Of a stretch of 25,681 bases of DNA, positions 24,501-25,681 are shown piece after piece. A program made the position numbers and the translations under genes. The notes below the pieces were generated by a model. That model saw nothing but the letters and a program-made list of their open reading frames with translations. It was not told the origin of the DNA and did no database searches. The DNA lies in IMG/VR virus record IMGVR_UViG_3300042937_000010, positions 1 to 25,681 of that record, one strand, 5' to 3'. Each line of letters starts with the position of its first letter. The stretch's first letter is position 1. The DNA is from a virus.

Positions 24501-24781
24501 GTAACTAAACCCGCCGTGCCAGCGCTCAAGCCCATGCCTGCAATACCAAAAGCTCCGGGGCCTAAGAAAGCACCAAGGGCAATAGGGGCAACCATCTTGA
24601 ACAAGTCCGACAGCATGCCAGCTTCGGGTAAACCCGTATCTGGGTTAATGGTCAAAGAACGACCATTTGCTTGGGCAAAAGCTTGTAAACGCTGGACTTC
24701 GTCCGGCGTCATGTGGATCAATAAAGAATCTTCGCCACGGCCTTTGCTGGCGACTTCTTGGGCAAACTTATGCAGGCTCAT
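21572..24781 (-). CDS. Large Gly-rich virion protein with hydrophobic N-terminus and repeats
   Basis: The 1069-residue protein starts with about 55 soluble residues. A Gly/Ala-rich hydrophobic region follows (about 60-145) that could enter membrane. MAGGGI and AGGGIPGYADG lie at 284-303. From about 305 there are helical repeats of about 53 residues containing DIARATGTQ or DVAAATGTQ. Two RTX-like nonapeptides (GGTGKDTIT, GGTGNDTFT) lie near 572-589. A glycine-rich tract follows near 815-860. The C-terminal module ADGEFVIPARIVSELGNG (1011 on) is one I recognise as recurrent in phage virion proteins. GAGAGG precedes ATG 24781. It sits between tail-type genes and the ejection set, so it is probably a structural or ejected protein; a tape-measure-like or tail-associated role is possible. 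No enzyme motif is visible. Confidence 0.82.
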   Translation of the reverse strand: MSLHKFAQEVASKGRGEDSLLIHMTPDEVQRLQAFAQANGRSLTINPDTGLPEAGMLSDLFKMVAPIALGAFLGPGAFGIAGMGLSAGTAGLVTGGLTTLATGSLSRGLMAGLGAYGGAGLAQGFADAGVGAGMSEALAGSSSGNLGQAFGDVAAAEGSSGQAFNEFLKSSANPATMSGTELAASGFKAAATDPMAFAKQNFGNIAAAAAPIMAGAMVPTTTKMPGDTSPAYIRQKLYDPYTQTYKTLAPVKASEFGNRSFSDAYTNPQTGIAATLAERKPTFMAGGGIVALAGGGIPGYADGALVSDQQIFDYFKSGPKSDEQVARDMGTYNVTTADIARATGTQSQQADYDKRFAVADTKNDIYDYFAKPETQTLLTSGNDKAIADTLQANDWKLADVAAATGTQNLLGDYGTRYVKSVVDKDTDANEFLARASDVGLTGQPLTNALQNSGLSAAAQYALTHSLDDTKGLGPEHAAGKPFYDAYGYTAGSAPGDQGGLEGLYANINYAVSELQNKINSGALTVEEAQRLSDAEMRRIGVSMGDVKAATGKDLFSLFKPKTELKKDDKTTVTGGTGKDTITGGTGNDTFTTVTPPPFTSVIPTGFYGNATNPGDITTNKDGTVTVHPNIPYRPTGGFSGMGEVRDAYTKGGGSLGYTSKAPKTIKEFNDLYNKQTGDSLAAYDYLMGKGGGKYPVQSTAASTAEGIMRPYFSAGMKYKPKFLSYDDAGNVVSSSTNPNAPQSKDAKVAELTRAKTIEVVDSSGYNTETYTAVLQEDGTYLAGNGKRYDVTGKQIAAGGGMMGYASGGITGDGNLNLNIPLNIGGGGGGYTPMGGGFSSGGGGYSGGFSGQNNTAGDGFGGRPPPTFSSTNTDTTRVPGPLHDLNMPVVDYSPFSEEGRRKRAEQVELGRAGGVTATGPMPGFDYGSGVNTTTTEDMMGGRKGPAIPFGQAMSQLGFGMANGGMTGYAMGGGLGSLGSYSDGGRLLKGPGDGVSDSIPATIGRNRQPARLADGEFVIPARIVSELGNGSTEAGAKKLYAMMDRVQRARRKTTGKNKVAANSRADKYLPA
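23016..23067 (-). repeat. 27-base direct repeat encoding two RTX-like nonapeptides
   Basis: Two 25-base copies (23016-23040 and 23043-23067), 27 bases apart with one mismatch, encode GGTGKDTIT and GGTGNDTFT. Both fit the calcium-binding pattern GGxGxDxUx. Two copies are far fewer than in true RTX proteins. Confidence 0.6.
23550..23870 (-). repeat. Tandem helical repeats of about 53 residues with an ATGTQ core
   Basis: Within the 1069-residue protein, IFDYF...TTADIARATGTQ...DYDKRF (from about residue 308) is echoed by IYDYF...KLADVAAATGTQ...DYGTRY (from about 362). A weaker third unit follows, and a remote MGDVKAATGKD lies near 555. Each unit looks like a helical hairpin plus an ATGTQ turn. 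Confidence 0.55.
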
Positions 24782-24815
24782 TTTTGCCTCTCAAAATGGG
24801 GGTTGCTAGATAATA

Positions 24816-25088
24816 TCATGTTGACGTCTTTATGCGAAGCATTTGACTGGTATCCTGTACACCATCTTGTGTGTCTCTGTAAACATCGCCAAGCCTTAAG
24901 TTAGGCAAGTCGGCATCAGTGGGCAGTGTGGCAAGGTTTAAGTTCAGCGTTGCGCCGCCCATATCGCCGGGGTTGGACAGTTGGTTAAAGTACAGGCGTA
25001 AGACGTTGTTCAGTTGGCTGAAGTAGCGGGCATCGTACTCTCTTGGAGCCAGTGGCAAGCTTGGTGGGGTTGCGTTTAGTTCAGCCAT
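24816..25088 (-). CDS. Small virion-associated protein of unknown function
   Basis: This 90-residue protein begins MAELNATPPSLPLAPREYDA. A helical segment follows (YFSQLNNVLRLYFNQLSNP), and the end is strand-like (LPNLRLGDVYRDTQDG, MLRIKTST). The LPT..DLPNLRLGDVYRD segment recurs in small proteins next to tail genes of aquatic podovirus-like phages, in my recollection; no function is established. Its ATG overlaps the upstream stop codon by one base (TAATG), so it is translated by coupling with the preceding tail-type gene. The ribosome site is weak (TAGGT). It is probably a small structural or assembly partner of its neighbours. Confidence 0.75.
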   Translation of the reverse strand: MAELNATPPSLPLAPREYDARYFSQLNNVLRLYFNQLSNPGDMGGATLNLNLATLPTDADLPNLRLGDVYRDTQDGVQDTSQMLRIKTST

Positions 25089-25681
25089 TACCTACGTCCA
25101 TCAGCCCTGATGTCAATTCTTGGTGCACCAAGCTGCCACTGTGTATTCAACTGATTTGAATCAATCTTAAATATCATCTGGCGACCGCGCATACGGGTCA
25201 TTATCTGGCCTGTAAATTGTTCTGTAATAACGTACGTACTGCTCTTGGCCACAGGTTGTGTGGCTGTGCTTGTCACGCCAGAGCCTGAGTTTGCCAAGCC
25301 AAACAGCGTCATGTTGACTGAGGCAGGTGCGCCCGCAGGTGTGTTTGTAGAGTCGCTAAAAGTCAGATCAGGAAGGACGCGCCAAACAAAACCAAAATTG
25401 TGTCCGTCACCAATGTCAAACTCTGAGGATGAAATGTAAGCGTTAATGGCTGTAGCGGTGCCGGTTGTGTTGTCATTTAAGCCAGTCTCGTGGTTAATCA
25501 AGTTGCCTGTGAGCGTGTCAGTAAAATAGTTTGCCGCAATAGGAACAGACTGTAGACCAGAGTCAAGCCAAGCCGTACGTGACAAAGTGCCGTAGTACCA
25601 GATTTTCTCAACGTAATTGTAGATAACGTACTTGTCAATATTTGTGCTGTTAGCCGAGCAGTAGAACCACCAGACCTCATT
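25088..25681 (-). CDS. Tail/stabilisation-type virion protein, 5' end outside window
   Basis: The reading frame is open to the right-hand edge, so the true start lies beyond it. The edge codons read NEVWWFYCSANSTNIDKYVI, then YVEKIWYYGTLSRTAWLDSG, clearly coding and continuous with the rest. About 197 residues are visible. They are beta-rich, with NHETGLNDNTTG, SSEFDIGDGHNFGFVWRVLPD, and a C-terminal TRMRGRQMIFKIDS...WQLGAPRIDIRADGRR block. This C-terminus recurs in large podovirus proteins that build the tail hub or stabilise the head-tail junction, as I recall the family. A TTG at 25585 is internal and should not be taken as the start. The stop overlaps the next ATG by one base. The specific role is inferred; the virion assignment is fairly sure. 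Confidence 0.82.
   Translation of the reverse strand, partial: NEVWWFYCSANSTNIDKYVIYNYVEKIWYYGTLSRTAWLDSGLQSVPIAANYFTDTLTGNLINHETGLNDNTTGTATAINAYISSSEFDIGDGHNFGFVWRVLPDLTFSDSTNTPAGAPASVNMTLFGLANSGSGVTSTATQPVAKSSTYVITEQFTGQIMTRMRGRQMIFKIDSNQLNTQWQLGAPRIDIRADGRR

Noticed and set aside
24084-24809. 241-codon + strand frame opposite the start of the 1069-residue gene
   Set aside because: Its Pro/Ala richness is the mirror of Gly/Ala codons on the coding strand. No ribosome site or neighbouring + strand genes.
25088-25585. Start of the right-most gene at TTG 25585
   Set aside because: The frame is open and clearly coding up to the window edge, so this TTG is internal and the gene is truncated by the window.
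1-25681. tRNA, rRNA, integrase, transposase or attachment site
   Set aside because: Nothing with a cloverleaf, recombinase motifs or flanking repeats was seen by eye on either strand. Subtle sites cannot be excluded without a scan.

Overview
The window is part of a tailed double-stranded DNA phage genome. It holds a replication module and a block of virion genes, with no rRNA, tRNA, integrase or host metabolic gene visible. The three large late virion proteins include a lytic transglycosylase and a 2828-residue giant. This pattern suggests a short-tailed, podovirus-like phage that uses proteins ejected from the capsid. The protein styles (family A polymerase with Leu at the Klenow 762 position, Gly-rich GGGIPGY segments, the C-terminal ADGEFVIPARIVSELGNG-type module) resemble uncultured aquatic phages. 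A Gram-negative, perhaps Burkholderiales-like freshwater host is a guess, not something the sequence shows.

Left part (1 to about 9840, + strand): a tightly packed replication and nucleic-acid module. In order it holds a DNA polymerase, a small HExxH zincin, a Cas4/RecB-type nuclease with a probable Fe-S cluster, a small HNH-like protein, an SNF2-type helicase, a Gp157-like coiled-coil protein, a probable ssDNA-binding protein, an HTH protein, a small protein, a primase-helicase fusion, and a small conserved protein. Stop and start codons overlap or nearly touch. The only sizeable gaps are 4789-4860, which has a weak candidate promoter, and 6247-6319, which has a structured leader before the HTH gene.

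Right part (9785 to the end, - strand): virion genes read right to left. In order of transcription they are a 5'-truncated tail or stabilisation-type protein, a 90-residue protein, a 1069-residue Gly-rich protein, a 344-residue Gln-rich protein, a 748-residue lytic transglycosylase protein and the 2828-residue giant. The last three sit within 3-10 bases of each other and probably form the internal or ejection protein set, comparable in order and role to T7 gp14/gp15/gp16. The giant carries a Gly/Ala hydrophobic region, long coiled coils, a HEGTH zincin domain, an AT-rich inserted module with a WCTG (PcfJ-like) domain, and a C-terminal region resembling large polyvalent protein-associated domain LPD38.

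The two modules converge at about 9750-9840. A perfect 12-bp hairpin lies there inside the last + strand gene, and the two 3' ends overlap by 53 bp. No stretch over 300 bases lacks a gene. Most interesting for follow-up are the AT-rich cassette inside the giant gene, the hairpin at the convergence, and a GGGIPGY-type motif shared between neighbouring virion proteins.
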